A stretch of 20,937 nt of DNA from Bacilli bacterium (GCA_017476705.1 JAFUZI010000079.1:1-20937), one strand, 5' to 3'. Shown: positions 14,772-20,937, counted from the first letter of the stretch. The notes: generated by a model not told the origin, from the sequence alone. Program-made: numbers and translations.

Positions 14772-15540
14772 GATAATAATAAGCGATGAGATTAAAACTA
14801 ATTTAGATAACTCTATTGATGTTAATTTAGAAGAGTGTAATGAATTATTTGGAGTATGTAAAATAGTTATAACACCAATTTGTGATACAAAACTAGAAAT
14901 ATTATATAATATACCTAATTTTAAAGCAGATGTCATAGTTAATATACCAGAAGGCGTTAATTTTGAAATATTTGAATTAAGAGAGTCAGAAAATGTTAAA
15001 GTTAAGTATGAATATAATTTAGAGAAAATGAGTAATTTAAAAATTTCAAAATTTTATGATGTATCTAAAGTAAAAGAACTCGATACAATTAATCTAAATG
15101 GAGAAGGGGCCTATGTTGAATATGTTTTAAAAACAATTGCAACTGATAAGCAAGATTTTAATTTGCGTTTATATCATAATGCTAAAGGTACAATAAGTAA
15201 GATAGTCAATAACGGAGTAAATGTTAGTGGCTCAATTGATTTTAAAGTGGAAGGAATTGTTCCAAAGGGAATAAGTGGATGTGAATTAAATCAAAATAGT
15301 AGAATAGTTACATTTAATGATAATGTATGTAAAATAGACCCTATTTTTTTAATAGATGATAATGATGTAATTGCTGATCATTCTGCTTTAATTGGAAGAT
15401 TTAGTGAAGAAGAATTATTCTATTTAAAATTAAGAGGAATAGATCATAATAGTGCAATCAATTTGTTAGTAAAAGGATTTTTACTTGATTCTATAGATGA
15501 TGATAGACTTGATAATATTATAAAAAAGTATTGGAGGTGA
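14764..15540 (+). CDS. sufD: Short SufB/SufD-family Fe-S scaffold protein (SufD-like)
   Basis: A SufBD-core protein of only 258 residues, against about 420-470 for typical SufD or SufB. The C-terminal half is clear: ELNQNSR, then DPIFLIDDNDVIADHSALIGRF and EEELFYLKLRGIDHNSAINLLVKGFL, the family block around the conserved His (H206 here, aligning by eye with the CSHGAT His of SufD). C173 is the only cysteine in the ELNQ region. The N-terminal helical domain of full SufD is absent, so the protein starts almost at the beta-helix core. The ATG at 14764 is chosen because AGAGG ends 6 nt upstream; an ATG at 14758 abuts it. Position after sufC favours SufD, but an ancestral-type single scaffold serving as both SufB and SufD is possible. 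Confidence 0.82.
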   Translation: MNKIIISDEIKTNLDNSIDVNLEECNELFGVCKIVITPICDTKLEILYNIPNFKADVIVNIPEGVNFEIFELRESENVKVKYEYNLEKMSNLKISKFYDVSKVKELDTINLNGEGAYVEYVLKTIATDKQDFNLRLYHNAKGTISKIVNNGVNVSGSIDFKVEGIVPKGISGCELNQNSRIVTFNDNVCKIDPIFLIDDNDVIADHSALIGRFSEEELFYLKLRGIDHNSAINLLVKGFLLDSIDDDRLDNIIKKYWR

Positions 15541-15544
15541 TTAA

Positions 15545-16738
15545 ATGAATAGAAGTGATTTCTTAATGCTTGATACAGGTGTTATTTATTTTGATAATGG
15601 AGCAACTACATTAAAACCAACTGTTTTAAGTGATAAGACAAGTGAATATTATAATTGCTATAGTTGTAATGCTCATAGAGGAGATTATAGTTTAAGTTTA
15701 AAAGTTGATATGGAATATGAGCATGTTAGAACATTAGTTAAAAATTTTATAGGTGCTAAAAGTGAATCTGAGATTGTATTTACGAGTGGAACAACTGATT
15801 CACTTAATAAAATAATATTTGGATATTTTAAAAACATTTTAACCAAAGGTGATGAAGTATTATTAGATAAAAGTGAACATGCATCTAATGTTCTTCCTTG
15901 GTTTGAGTTAGCAGATGAACTTGGCTTAGTTATTAAATATATAGATTTAGATAAAAATCATAAAATAACTTTGGATAATGTAAAAAGAGCTATAACTGAT
16001 AAAACAAAAGTTATATCAATTGCTCATGTATCAAATGTTGTAGGTGATATAAGACCAATTAAAGAAATATGTGAATATGCTCATTCTAAAGATATATTAG
16101 TACTTGTTGATGGGGCTCAAAGTGTTGCTCATATGGCAGTTGATGTAAGAGATTTGGATATAGATTTTTTAGCATTTTCAGCTCACAAAATGTATGGTCC
16201 AACAGGTGTTGGTGTGTTATATGGAAAAGAAGAAATTTTAAAAAATATTAAACCAATTATATTTGGTGGTGGAATGAATAGCATATATGATAGTGATTTT
16301 ACTCGTATATATGATGAACTTCCTTCATTATTAGAGGCAGGTACACCTAATATTGCAGGTGTAATTGGGTTTGGTAGTGTAATAGATTATTTAAATAATA
16401 TAGGTATGGATAATATAAAAAAACACGAGGATGATTTAAGAAAATATGCAGTATCAAGATTAAAAGAAATAGATAACTTAATTATATATAATGAGGAAAG
16501 TGAATCATCAATTATAACAATTAATTATTCAGATATATTCGCACAAGACCTTTCAATATATTTAAATAAATATAATATATGTGTAAGAGCAGGTAATCAT
16601 TGCTCTAAAATATTAAAAGATGAGTTAAATATTAAAAATACGGTTAGAATTAGTTTTGGTTTATATAATACTAAAGATGAAGTAGATCAATTAGTAAGTG
16701 CTTTAAAAAATCCAAAAATAAAAGAAGAAATTTTATAG
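15545..16738 (+). CDS. sufS: Cysteine desulfurase SufS
   Basis: Pyridoxal-phosphate enzyme that takes sulfur from cysteine and holds it as a persulfide for the Suf scaffold. In 397 residues it shows the class V aminotransferase layout: FDNGATTLKP at the start, SEHASNVLPW with H112, VDGAQSVAHM, the PLP lysine K215 in FSAHKMYGPTGVG, and the catalytic C353 in RAGNHCSKIL. The usual RxGHHCAQP is altered to GNHCSKI, but the Cys is kept. GGAGGTGAT overlaps the sufD stop and lies 4 nt before the ATG. In Bacilli SufS normally passes sulfur to SufU encoded next door; no sufU follows here, and a terminator starts at the stop codon. Confidence 0.95.
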   Translation: MNRSDFLMLDTGVIYFDNGATTLKPTVLSDKTSEYYNCYSCNAHRGDYSLSLKVDMEYEHVRTLVKNFIGAKSESEIVFTSGTTDSLNKIIFGYFKNILTKGDEVLLDKSEHASNVLPWFELADELGLVIKYIDLDKNHKITLDNVKRAITDKTKVISIAHVSNVVGDIRPIKEICEYAHSKDILVLVDGAQSVAHMAVDVRDLDIDFLAFSAHKMYGPTGVGVLYGKEEILKNIKPIIFGGGMNSIYDSDFTRIYDELPSLLEAGTPNIAGVIGFGSVIDYLNNIGMDNIKKHEDDLRKYAVSRLKEIDNLIIYNEESESSIITINYSDIFAQDLSIYLNKYNICVRAGNHCSKILKDELNIKNTVRISFGLYNTKDEVDQLVSALKNPKIKEEIL

Positions 16739-16750
16739 TTTCTTCTTTTT
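16720..16750 (+). terminator. Intrinsic terminator of the suf genes
   Basis: aaaagaagaaa (16720-16730 with 16739-16749, tttcttctttt) forms an 11-bp stem. The loop holds the sufS stop, and the hairpin ends in T residues. Confidence 0.8.
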
Positions 16751-16755
16751 ATATG

Positions 16756-16780
16756 AAAAAAGAGATTATTTTTCTCTTTT
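16756..16780. terminator. Likely bidirectional terminator between sufS and the small minus-strand gene
   Basis: aaaagaga (16758-16765) pairs with tctctttt (16773-16780). The minus-strand reading ends in six T and carries the stop codon of the 45-codon gene in its loop. The plus reading also ends in four T. Confidence 0.65.
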
Positions 16781-16903
16781 AATTTTTCCATTACTAGTTC
16801 TATTTTTTAAGTATTTTGTATTAACAACTTTAACTTTTTTTCCTATTTTAGTAATGAATTTTGATTTTACTCCTTCTGGAAGTTCTTTTCTTATAACTTT
16901 CAT
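16766..16903 (-). CDS. Unknown 45-residue basic protein
   Basis: A small gene fully equipped for expression: its own promoter (16951-16924), GGAGGG (16915-16910) 6 nt before the ATG, a 45-codon frame and a terminator at the stop codon. The product starts MKVIRKELPEGVKSKFITKI and ends NGKIKREK. About one third of residues are Lys or Arg with few acidic ones, so it is strongly basic. It has no cysteines, no membrane helix and no signal peptide. I do not recognise it. A nucleic-acid or ribosome-binding role would fit the charge, but nothing shows it. It lies between the convergent suf genes and divergent spoIIGA. Confidence 0.7.
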   Translation of the reverse strand: MKVIRKELPEGVKSKFITKIGKKVKVVNTKYLKNRTSNGKIKREK

Positions 16904-16923
16904 ACTTTTCCCTCCGCATAAGC

Positions 16924-16951
16924 ATTATACCATATTTTTTTTAAATTTGAA
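16924..16951 (-). promoter_or_regulatory. Promoter of the small basic protein gene
   Basis: Read on the minus strand: TTCAAA (16951-16946), 16 bp, then TGGTATAAT with a perfect -10 (16929-16924) and upstream TG. The leader is about 14 nt. Confidence 0.65.
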
Positions 16952-16959
16952 TATAAAAA

Positions 16960-16990
16960 GACAAAAAGTTTATATTTTTTAATTTATACT
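16960..16990 (+). promoter_or_regulatory. Possible spoIIGA-sigE promoter with long spacer
   Basis: TATACT (16985-16990) is a fair -10. No -35 lies at 17 bp, but AAGACA (16958-16963) is 21 bp upstream, recalling the 22-bp spacing of the Bacillus subtilis spoIIG promoter. No clear Spo0A box is seen. Confidence 0.3.
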
Positions 16991-17006
16991 AAACGTGGTG
17001 ATTATA

Positions 17007-17786
17007 GTGAGGATATATATAGATTATATATTTATGATTAATTTTTTATTTGATTTTTTAATTCTATTAAGTGTATCACTTGCGCTAAGACGTAATATTA
17101 AATTAAAAAAGATAATAATAGGCTCCGTCATTGGAAGTTTGACTACATTTCTTTTATTTTTAAATATAACTAGTTTTGAACTTTTTATATTTAAGATAAT
17201 TGTAAGTATTTTAATGTGCCTAATTACATTTGGCTATAAGAATTATTTATATACTCTAAAAAATATAATATTTTTATATTTTATAAGTATGGTATTAGGT
17301 GGTACATTATATTATTTAAATATTGAGTTTTCCTATTTTCATGAAGGATTAGTTTTTTATCATAAGGGAATTAGTATAAATATATTTGCTTTAATTCTTC
17401 TAAGTCCAGTTATAATATACATATATTTACATCAGCTTAAAGATTTAAAAATTAATTATTCGCAATATTATAGGGTTGATATTGTTTATGAAAATAAACT
17501 GATTAAATTAAATGGCTTTTTGGATACAGGTAACAAATTAGTTGATCCTATATCAAAGAAACCTGTTATTGTAATAGAAGAAAATAATATTAAATCATTA
17601 AAAAAATATACATTTATTCCATTGAGTACTATTAATGATACTAGTGTAATAAAATGTATAAAGCCTGATTGTGTTTATATAAATAATATTAGGTGTCATA
17701 ATGTTAGAGTTGGGTTAGTAAAAAAAATAGGTATGGAAGGGGTAGGATGTATTTTAAATCCTACCATAATAGGTGAAATATGTTAA
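17007..17786 (+). CDS. spoIIGA: Sporulation sigma-E factor-processing peptidase SpoIIGA
   Basis: Membrane aspartyl protease of the mother-cell side that cleaves pro-sigma-E during endospore formation, activated by the forespore signal SpoIIR. The 259 residues include five hydrophobic helices in the first 142 residues, opening with MRIYIDYIFMINFLFDFLIL, the family N-terminus. The protease domain follows, with GFLDTGNKLVDPISKKPVIV and catalytic D173. Family members are usually about 300 residues; the missing length seems to be in the C-terminal domain. The GTG at 17007 is chosen because it gives the conserved MRIYID start and lies 4 nt after GGTGAT. A GTG at 16995 overlaps that site. The gene overlaps sigE by 7 nt. 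Confidence 0.93.
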   Translation: MRIYIDYIFMINFLFDFLILLSVSLALRRNIKLKKIIIGSVIGSLTTFLLFLNITSFELFIFKIIVSILMCLITFGYKNYLYTLKNIIFLYFISMVLGGTLYYLNIEFSYFHEGLVFYHKGISINIFALILLSPVIIYIYLHQLKDLKINYSQYYRVDIVYENKLIKLNGFLDTGNKLVDPISKKPVIVIEENNIKSLKKYTFIPLSTINDTSVIKCIKPDCVYINNIRCHNVRVGLVKKIGMEGVGCILNPTIIGEIC

Positions 17787-18472
17787 AAAAAATAATATTA
17801 AAATTAAGAAATTTATTTATTCTTAAAAATAATTTGTTTTATGTAGGTAGTCTTGATAAACTTCCACCACCATTATCTAAGGAAGAGGAAGTTTATTACG
17901 TTGAAAAGGCATTGAATGGTGATATATATGCTAAAGATAAATTGATTGAGCATAATTTAAGACTTGTTGTGTTTTTATCTAAAAAGTATGAAAATACAGG
18001 AGTTGATTTAGAAGATTTAGTATCTATTGGTTCAATAGGGCTCATCAAAGGAGTAAATACATATAAGTTAGATAAAAATATAAAACTTGCGACATATGCA
18101 TCACGATGTATTGATAATGAAATACTCATGTTTTTAAGAAAAAACAAAAGGAAAAGAAAGGAAATAAGCTTAGAAGATAGTTTAACTTATGATCAAGATG
18201 GAAATGAACTTCACCTAGAAGATATTATTGGAACTGAATCTGATATTGTAACTAAAGGTTTAGAAGAAGAGAGTAATAAACTAATTTTAAAAAATGAAAT
18301 TTCAAAATTATCTTTTAGAGATAAAGAAGTTATGACTTTAAGATATGGCCTTGATAATAATAAAGAATATACTCAAAAAGAGGTGGCTGATAAATTAGGA
18401 ATTAGTCAGTCATATATTTCTAGAATAGAAAAAAAGGTTATTAAAAGGCTTAAAAATTTAATTAAAAATTAA
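17780..18472 (+). CDS. sigE: RNA polymerase sporulation sigma factor sigma-E (pro-form)
   Basis: Early mother-cell sigma factor. The 230 residues match sigma-70 group 3 sporulation factors closely. LPPPLSKEEE (28-37) opens the mature protein. Region 2 reads HNLRLVVFLSKKYENTG, DLVSIGSIGLIKGVNTY and KLATYASRCIDNEILMFLR, the -10 recognition helix. ELHLEDIIGTESDI lies in region 3. The region 4 helix-turn-helix is QKEVADKLGISQSYISRIEKK. The start MLKKIILKLRNLFILKNNLF is a basic amphipathic prosequence. LFYVGS aligns with the processing site EVYYIGG of Bacillus subtilis, which predicts cleavage after residue 20, a prosequence shorter than the 27 residues of B. subtilis. The gene is translationally coupled to spoIIGA. 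sigG, the usual neighbour, does not follow. Confidence 0.95.
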   Translation: MLKKIILKLRNLFILKNNLFYVGSLDKLPPPLSKEEEVYYVEKALNGDIYAKDKLIEHNLRLVVFLSKKYENTGVDLEDLVSIGSIGLIKGVNTYKLDKNIKLATYASRCIDNEILMFLRKNKRKRKEISLEDSLTYDQDGNELHLEDIIGTESDIVTKGLEEESNKLILKNEISKLSFRDKEVMTLRYGLDNNKEYTQKEVADKLGISQSYISRIEKKVIKRLKNLIKN

Positions 18473-18485
18473 TCATTAAATATTA

Positions 18486-18514
18486 TTGACAAAACATTAA
18501 ATATTTGATATATT
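18486..18514 (+). promoter_or_regulatory. Strong promoter of the str operon (rpsL-rpsG-fusA)
   Basis: Perfect TTGACA (18486-18491), exactly 17 bp, TATATT (18509-18514) preceded by TGA. This is the best sigma-A promoter in the window. Transcription should start near 18521. Confidence 0.85.
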
Positions 18515-18520
18515 AGTAAG

Positions 18521-18607
18521 GACTTTTAATCAGAGATTTACTTCGGTAAATCTTTAATTAGAGAGAAAATGAAACACCTGGGTGTGTGTAAAGGGAGGAG
18601 GACATAT
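18521..18607 (+). promoter_or_regulatory. Leader of the str operon with UUCG tetraloop hairpin
   Basis: The leader is about 87 nt. agatttac (18534-18541) and gtaaatct (18546-18553) form an 8-bp stem closed by C(UUCG)G. TAAT (18527-18530) and ATTA (18557-18560) could extend it. No T-tract follows, so it is not a terminator. Further on, ACAC/GTGT (18574-18585) could form a small second stem before the very strong GGGAGGAGG (18593-18601). A role in mRNA stability or feedback control is inference. Confidence 0.6.
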
Positions 18608-19018
18608 ATGTCTACAATTAATCAATTAGTAAGAAAGAGAAGAAGCAAAAAAGTTAGAAAAAGTAAATCACCAGTATTATCAGTTGGTTACAATAGTAGA
18701 ACTAAAAAAACTACTAAACAAACATCACCACAAAAACGTGGAGTTTGTACTCGTGTAGCTACAATGACACCAAAGAAACCAAACTCAGCATTAAGAAAAT
18801 ATGCTCGTGTTAGATTATCTAATGGTATGGAAGTTACTGCTTATATCGGTGGTGAAGGACACAACTTACAAGAACACAGTGTTGTATTAATCCGTGGAGG
18901 ACGTGTTAAAGACCTTATCGGAGTTAGATACCATGTAGTTCGTGGTACTCTAGATACAGCTGGAATTGACAAAAGACGTCAAGGTAGAAGTAAATATGGT
19001 ACAAAAAGACCTAAATAA
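18608..19018 (+). CDS. rpsL: 30S ribosomal protein S12
   Basis: S12 sits at the decoding centre of the small subunit. The 136 residues carry SPQKRGVCTRVATMTPKKPNSALRK with K56 (the streptomycin-site lysine in Bacillus numbering), YIGGEGHNLQEHSVVLIRGGRVKD with K101 and D102, and a basic C-terminus GRSKYGTKRPK. The loop after K101 reads DLIGVRYH, where nearly all S12 proteins have DLPGVRYH, so residue 104 is Ile instead of Pro; the codon is ATC. The start at 18608 gives the conserved MSTINQLVRK and has GGAGG 6-7 nt upstream. An in-frame ATG at 18569 would add 13 residues containing the ribosome binding site, and is rejected. Confidence 0.97.
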   Translation: MSTINQLVRKRRSKKVRKSKSPVLSVGYNSRTKKTTKQTSPQKRGVCTRVATMTPKKPNSALRKYARVRLSNGMEVTAYIGGEGHNLQEHSVVLIRGGRVKDLIGVRYHVVRGTLDTAGIDKRRQGRSKYGTKRPK

Positions 19019-19054
19019 TTTAAAATAAATTAAAGATTAGTAAGGAGGATTTAT

Positions 19055-19522
19055 ATGCGTAAAAGACGTGCAACAAAAAGAGATGTTTTAGCAGATCCTA
19101 TGTATAATTCAAAATTAGTTACTAAATTAATTAACAGAATTATGTTAGATGGTAAAAAAGGAACAGCTCAAAGAATTTTATATGATGCATTTGATATCAT
19201 AAGTGAAAAGACTAACAAAGAACCAATGGAAGTATTTGAAGCTGCTATGGAAAACATCAAACCAGCTTTAGAAGTTAAATCAAGAAGAGTTGGTGGAGCA
19301 AACTATCAAGTACCTATTGAAGTTAAAGCAGATAGAAGTCAAGCTTTAGCTCTTAGATGGTTAGTAAATTATGCAAGACTAAGAGGCGGACATTCAATGG
19401 CTGAAAACTTAGCAAATGAAATAATTGATGCATCAGAAGGAACTGGAGCAGCAGTTAAAAAACGTGAAGATACACATAGAATGGCAGAGGCTAATAAAGC
19501 ATTTGCTCATTATAAATGGTAG
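19055..19522 (+). CDS. rpsG: 30S ribosomal protein S7
   Basis: Primary 16S rRNA-binding protein that nucleates the head of the small subunit and lies near the E-site tRNA and mRNA exit. The 155 residues are standard: MRKRRATKRDVLADPMYNSKLV, INRIMLDGKKGTAQRILYDAF, RRVGGANYQVPIEV, LRWLVNYARLRGG and the C-terminus KREDTHRMAEANKAFAHYKW are all recognisable. AAGGAGG lies 7-8 nt before the ATG. The gap to rpsL is 36 nt and to fusA 15 nt, with no terminator. In E. coli S7 is the translational repressor of this operon; the 36-nt gap shows no obvious copy of that site. Confidence 0.97.
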   Translation: MRKRRATKRDVLADPMYNSKLVTKLINRIMLDGKKGTAQRILYDAFDIISEKTNKEPMEVFEAAMENIKPALEVKSRRVGGANYQVPIEVKADRSQALALRWLVNYARLRGGHSMAENLANEIIDASEGTGAAVKKREDTHRMAEANKAFAHYKW

Positions 19523-19537
19523 AAAGGAAACTAAATT

Positions 19538-20937
19538 ATGGCTCGTGAATATAGTTTAGACAAAACAAGAAACTTCGGTATCATGGCTCATATCGATGCC
19601 GGAAAAACTACAATGACTGAACGTATTTTATACCATACAGGAAAAATTCACAAAATCGGAGAAACTCACGATGGTGAATCTCAAATGGACTGGATGGAAC
19701 AAGAACAAGAACGTGGTATTACAATCACATCTGCAGCAACAACTGCATACTGGAAAGGTCATAGATTAAACATAATCGATACTCCAGGTCACGTTGACTT
19801 TACTGTAGAAGTTGAAAGATCACTACGTGTTTTAGATGGTGCTGTAGCATTACTTGACTCAAATGCTGGAGTTGAACCACAAACAGAAACAGTTTGGAGA
19901 CAAGCTGATATGTTTAAAGTACCTCGTATGATTTTCTGTAATAAAATGGATAAATTAGGTGCTTCATTTGAAATGTCTTTAAAATCAATTGGTGAAAGAT
20001 TAGGAGTTAATTATGCTCCAATTGAATGGCCAATCGGTGCTGAATCAGAATTCTCTGGAATTATTGATTTAGTTACAATGAAAGCATATCATTATGATGG
20101 AGAACAAAAAGAAGAACCAACAGAGATTGAAATTCCAGAAGATTTAAAAGATATAGCTGAAGAAAAGAGAAATAACTTAATTGAATCAGTTGTTGAATTT
20201 GATGATGCTTTAATGGAAAAATACTTAGAAGGTAATGAACTTACTGTTGAAGAAATTAAAGGAGCTATCAGAAAAGGTGTTTTAGCTAATGAATTCTTCC
20301 CAGTAATGTGTGGTACTGCACTTGGAAATAAAGGTACTAAATTATTACTTGATGCTGTAATCGATTACATGCCAGCACCAACTGATATTCCATCAATTAA
20401 AGGTGTTGATATGAAAGGTAATGAAATCGAAAGACATCCATCAGATTCTGAACCTTTCAGTGCTTTAGCATTCAAAGTTATGACAGATCCATTTGTTGGT
20501 AGACTTACATTCTTCAGAGTTTACTCTGGACATATTACAAGTGGTTCTTATGTATTAAATGCTACAAAAGACAAAAAAGAACGTTTAGGTAGAATTCTTC
20601 AAATGCATGCTAACAACAGAACTGAAATCACTGAAGTTTATACTGGTGATATCGCTGCTGCTGTTGGATTTAAAGATACTACTACTGGAGATACTCTATG
20701 TGATGAGAAGAATGCTTGTATCTTGGAATCTATGGAATTCCCAGAACCAGTTATTGAATTAACTGTTGAACCAAAATCAAAAGCTGACCAAGATAAAATG
20801 GCTATAGCTTTACAAAAACTTGCAGAAGAAGATCCAACATTCAGAGCTAGTACAAACCATGAAACTGGACAAACTATTATCGCTGGTATGGGTGAGTTAC
20901 ACCTTGATATCATTGTAGATAGAATGAAAAGAGAATT
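19538..20937 (+). CDS. fusA: Translation elongation factor G (3' end outside window)
   Basis: GTPase that drives translocation of tRNA and mRNA on the ribosome. The first 466 residues are present and open to the last base, about two thirds of the usual 690. The G domain has the P-loop MAHIDAGKTT (16-25), switch I RGITI (59-63), DTPGHVDF (81-88) and NKMD (135-138). The G5 element reads CGTALGNKG in place of the common CGSAFKNKG. The insertion (G') and domain II follow (DPFVGRLTFFRVYSGHI, then GDIAAAVGFKDTTTGDTLC). Domain III begins near FPEPVIELTVEPKSKADQDKM and ends with AGMGELHLDIIVDRMKRE. The ribosome binding site is AGAAAGGA, overlapping the rpsG stop. Codons ending in C are more frequent than in most neighbours, as expected for high expression. 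Confidence 0.97.
   Translation, partial: MAREYSLDKTRNFGIMAHIDAGKTTMTERILYHTGKIHKIGETHDGESQMDWMEQEQERGITITSAATTAYWKGHRLNIIDTPGHVDFTVEVERSLRVLDGAVALLDSNAGVEPQTETVWRQADMFKVPRMIFCNKMDKLGASFEMSLKSIGERLGVNYAPIEWPIGAESEFSGIIDLVTMKAYHYDGEQKEEPTEIEIPEDLKDIAEEKRNNLIESVVEFDDALMEKYLEGNELTVEEIKGAIRKGVLANEFFPVMCGTALGNKGTKLLLDAVIDYMPAPTDIPSIKGVDMKGNEIERHPSDSEPFSALAFKVMTDPFVGRLTFFRVYSGHITSGSYVLNATKDKKERLGRILQMHANNRTEITEVYTGDIAAAVGFKDTTTGDTLCDEKNACILESMEFPEPVIELTVEPKSKADQDKMAIALQKLAEEDPTFRASTNHETGQTIIAGMGELHLDIIVDRMKRE

Noticed and set aside
18455..18480. Terminator after sigE
   Set aside because: Only AT-only short arms (ttaatt/aattaa) and no T-tract are present, so it is not convincing.
18569..18607. Upstream in-frame ATG of rpsL, or a short leader peptide MKHLGVCKGRR
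   Set aside because: It has no stop before rpsL, no well-spaced ribosome binding site, and would translate the rpsL ribosome binding site itself. S12 proteins start at M(S/P)TINQL.
20638..20913. 91-codon open frame on the minus strand
   Set aside because: It lies fully within fusA, whose frame is unmistakable.
1..20937. CRISPR array, tRNA, rRNA, insertion sequence, phage genes or T-box/riboswitch
   Set aside because: No regularly spaced repeats, CCA-ended cloverleaf, transposase, flanking direct repeats or long structured leader was found; most intergenic gaps are under 140 nt, and the largest (16739-17006, about 270 nt) is taken up by the 45-codon gene and its signals.

Overview
The window is 20.9 kb of very AT-rich DNA (G+C looks well under 35% by eye) packed with bacterial housekeeping genes. 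Short intergenic gaps, strong AGGAGG/GGTGAT ribosome binding sites, the SpoIIGA–sigma-E pair, the rpsL-rpsG-fusA order and a sufC-sufD-sufS run all point to a low-G+C Bacillota. It is probably a Bacilli/Erysipelotrichia-like lineage with an endospore-forming ancestry; I cannot name a genus. No insertion sequence, phage gene, CRISPR array, tRNA or rRNA is visible, and nothing looks recently acquired.

Layout. (1) 1-3202: 5'-truncated miaB, fmt, an unknown one-helix membrane protein overlapping fmt, and secG. (2) 3225-8846: a tightly coupled seven-gene operon, ruvA-ruvB-orf258-queA-miaA-lspA-rluD, mixing Holliday-junction migration, tRNA modification, lipoprotein processing and a pseudouridine synthase. 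(3) 8833-9285 on the minus strand: a TspO/MBR-like membrane protein, convergent with rluD and divergent from the next gene. (4) 9350-12602: a rhomboid protease with a cytosolic N-terminal domain, a DUF3048 (YerB-like) membrane-anchored protein, and an unknown membrane-anchored acidic protein with two 26-residue repeats. (5) 12658-13938: mtaB. (6) 14013-16738: sufC-sufD-sufS, closed by a strong terminator without sufU or sufB. (7) 16766-16903 on the minus strand: a 45-codon gene for a basic protein, with its own promoter, ribosome binding site and terminator. (8) 17007-18472: spoIIGA-sigE. (9) 18486 to the end: the str operon (rpsL, rpsG and the start of fusA) behind a near-consensus promoter and a UUCG-capped leader hairpin.

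How the genes connect. MiaA adds isopentenyl to A37 and MiaB methylthiolates it (ms2i6A); MtaB makes ms2t6A on other tRNAs; QueA makes epoxyqueuosine at position 34. Both methylthiotransferases and many other enzymes need Fe-S clusters, which the Suf proteins help build. Fmt, SecG, LspA, ribosomal proteins and EF-G cover translation and export.

This is mostly an ordinary core-genome region. The points most worth checking are the isoleucine in the normally invariant DLPG loop of ribosomal protein S12, the incomplete suf locus with a short SufD-like protein, the repeat-bearing membrane protein, the small basic protein gene, and a recurring compact junction in which the stop codon lies inside a terminator hairpin and the next promoter follows directly.
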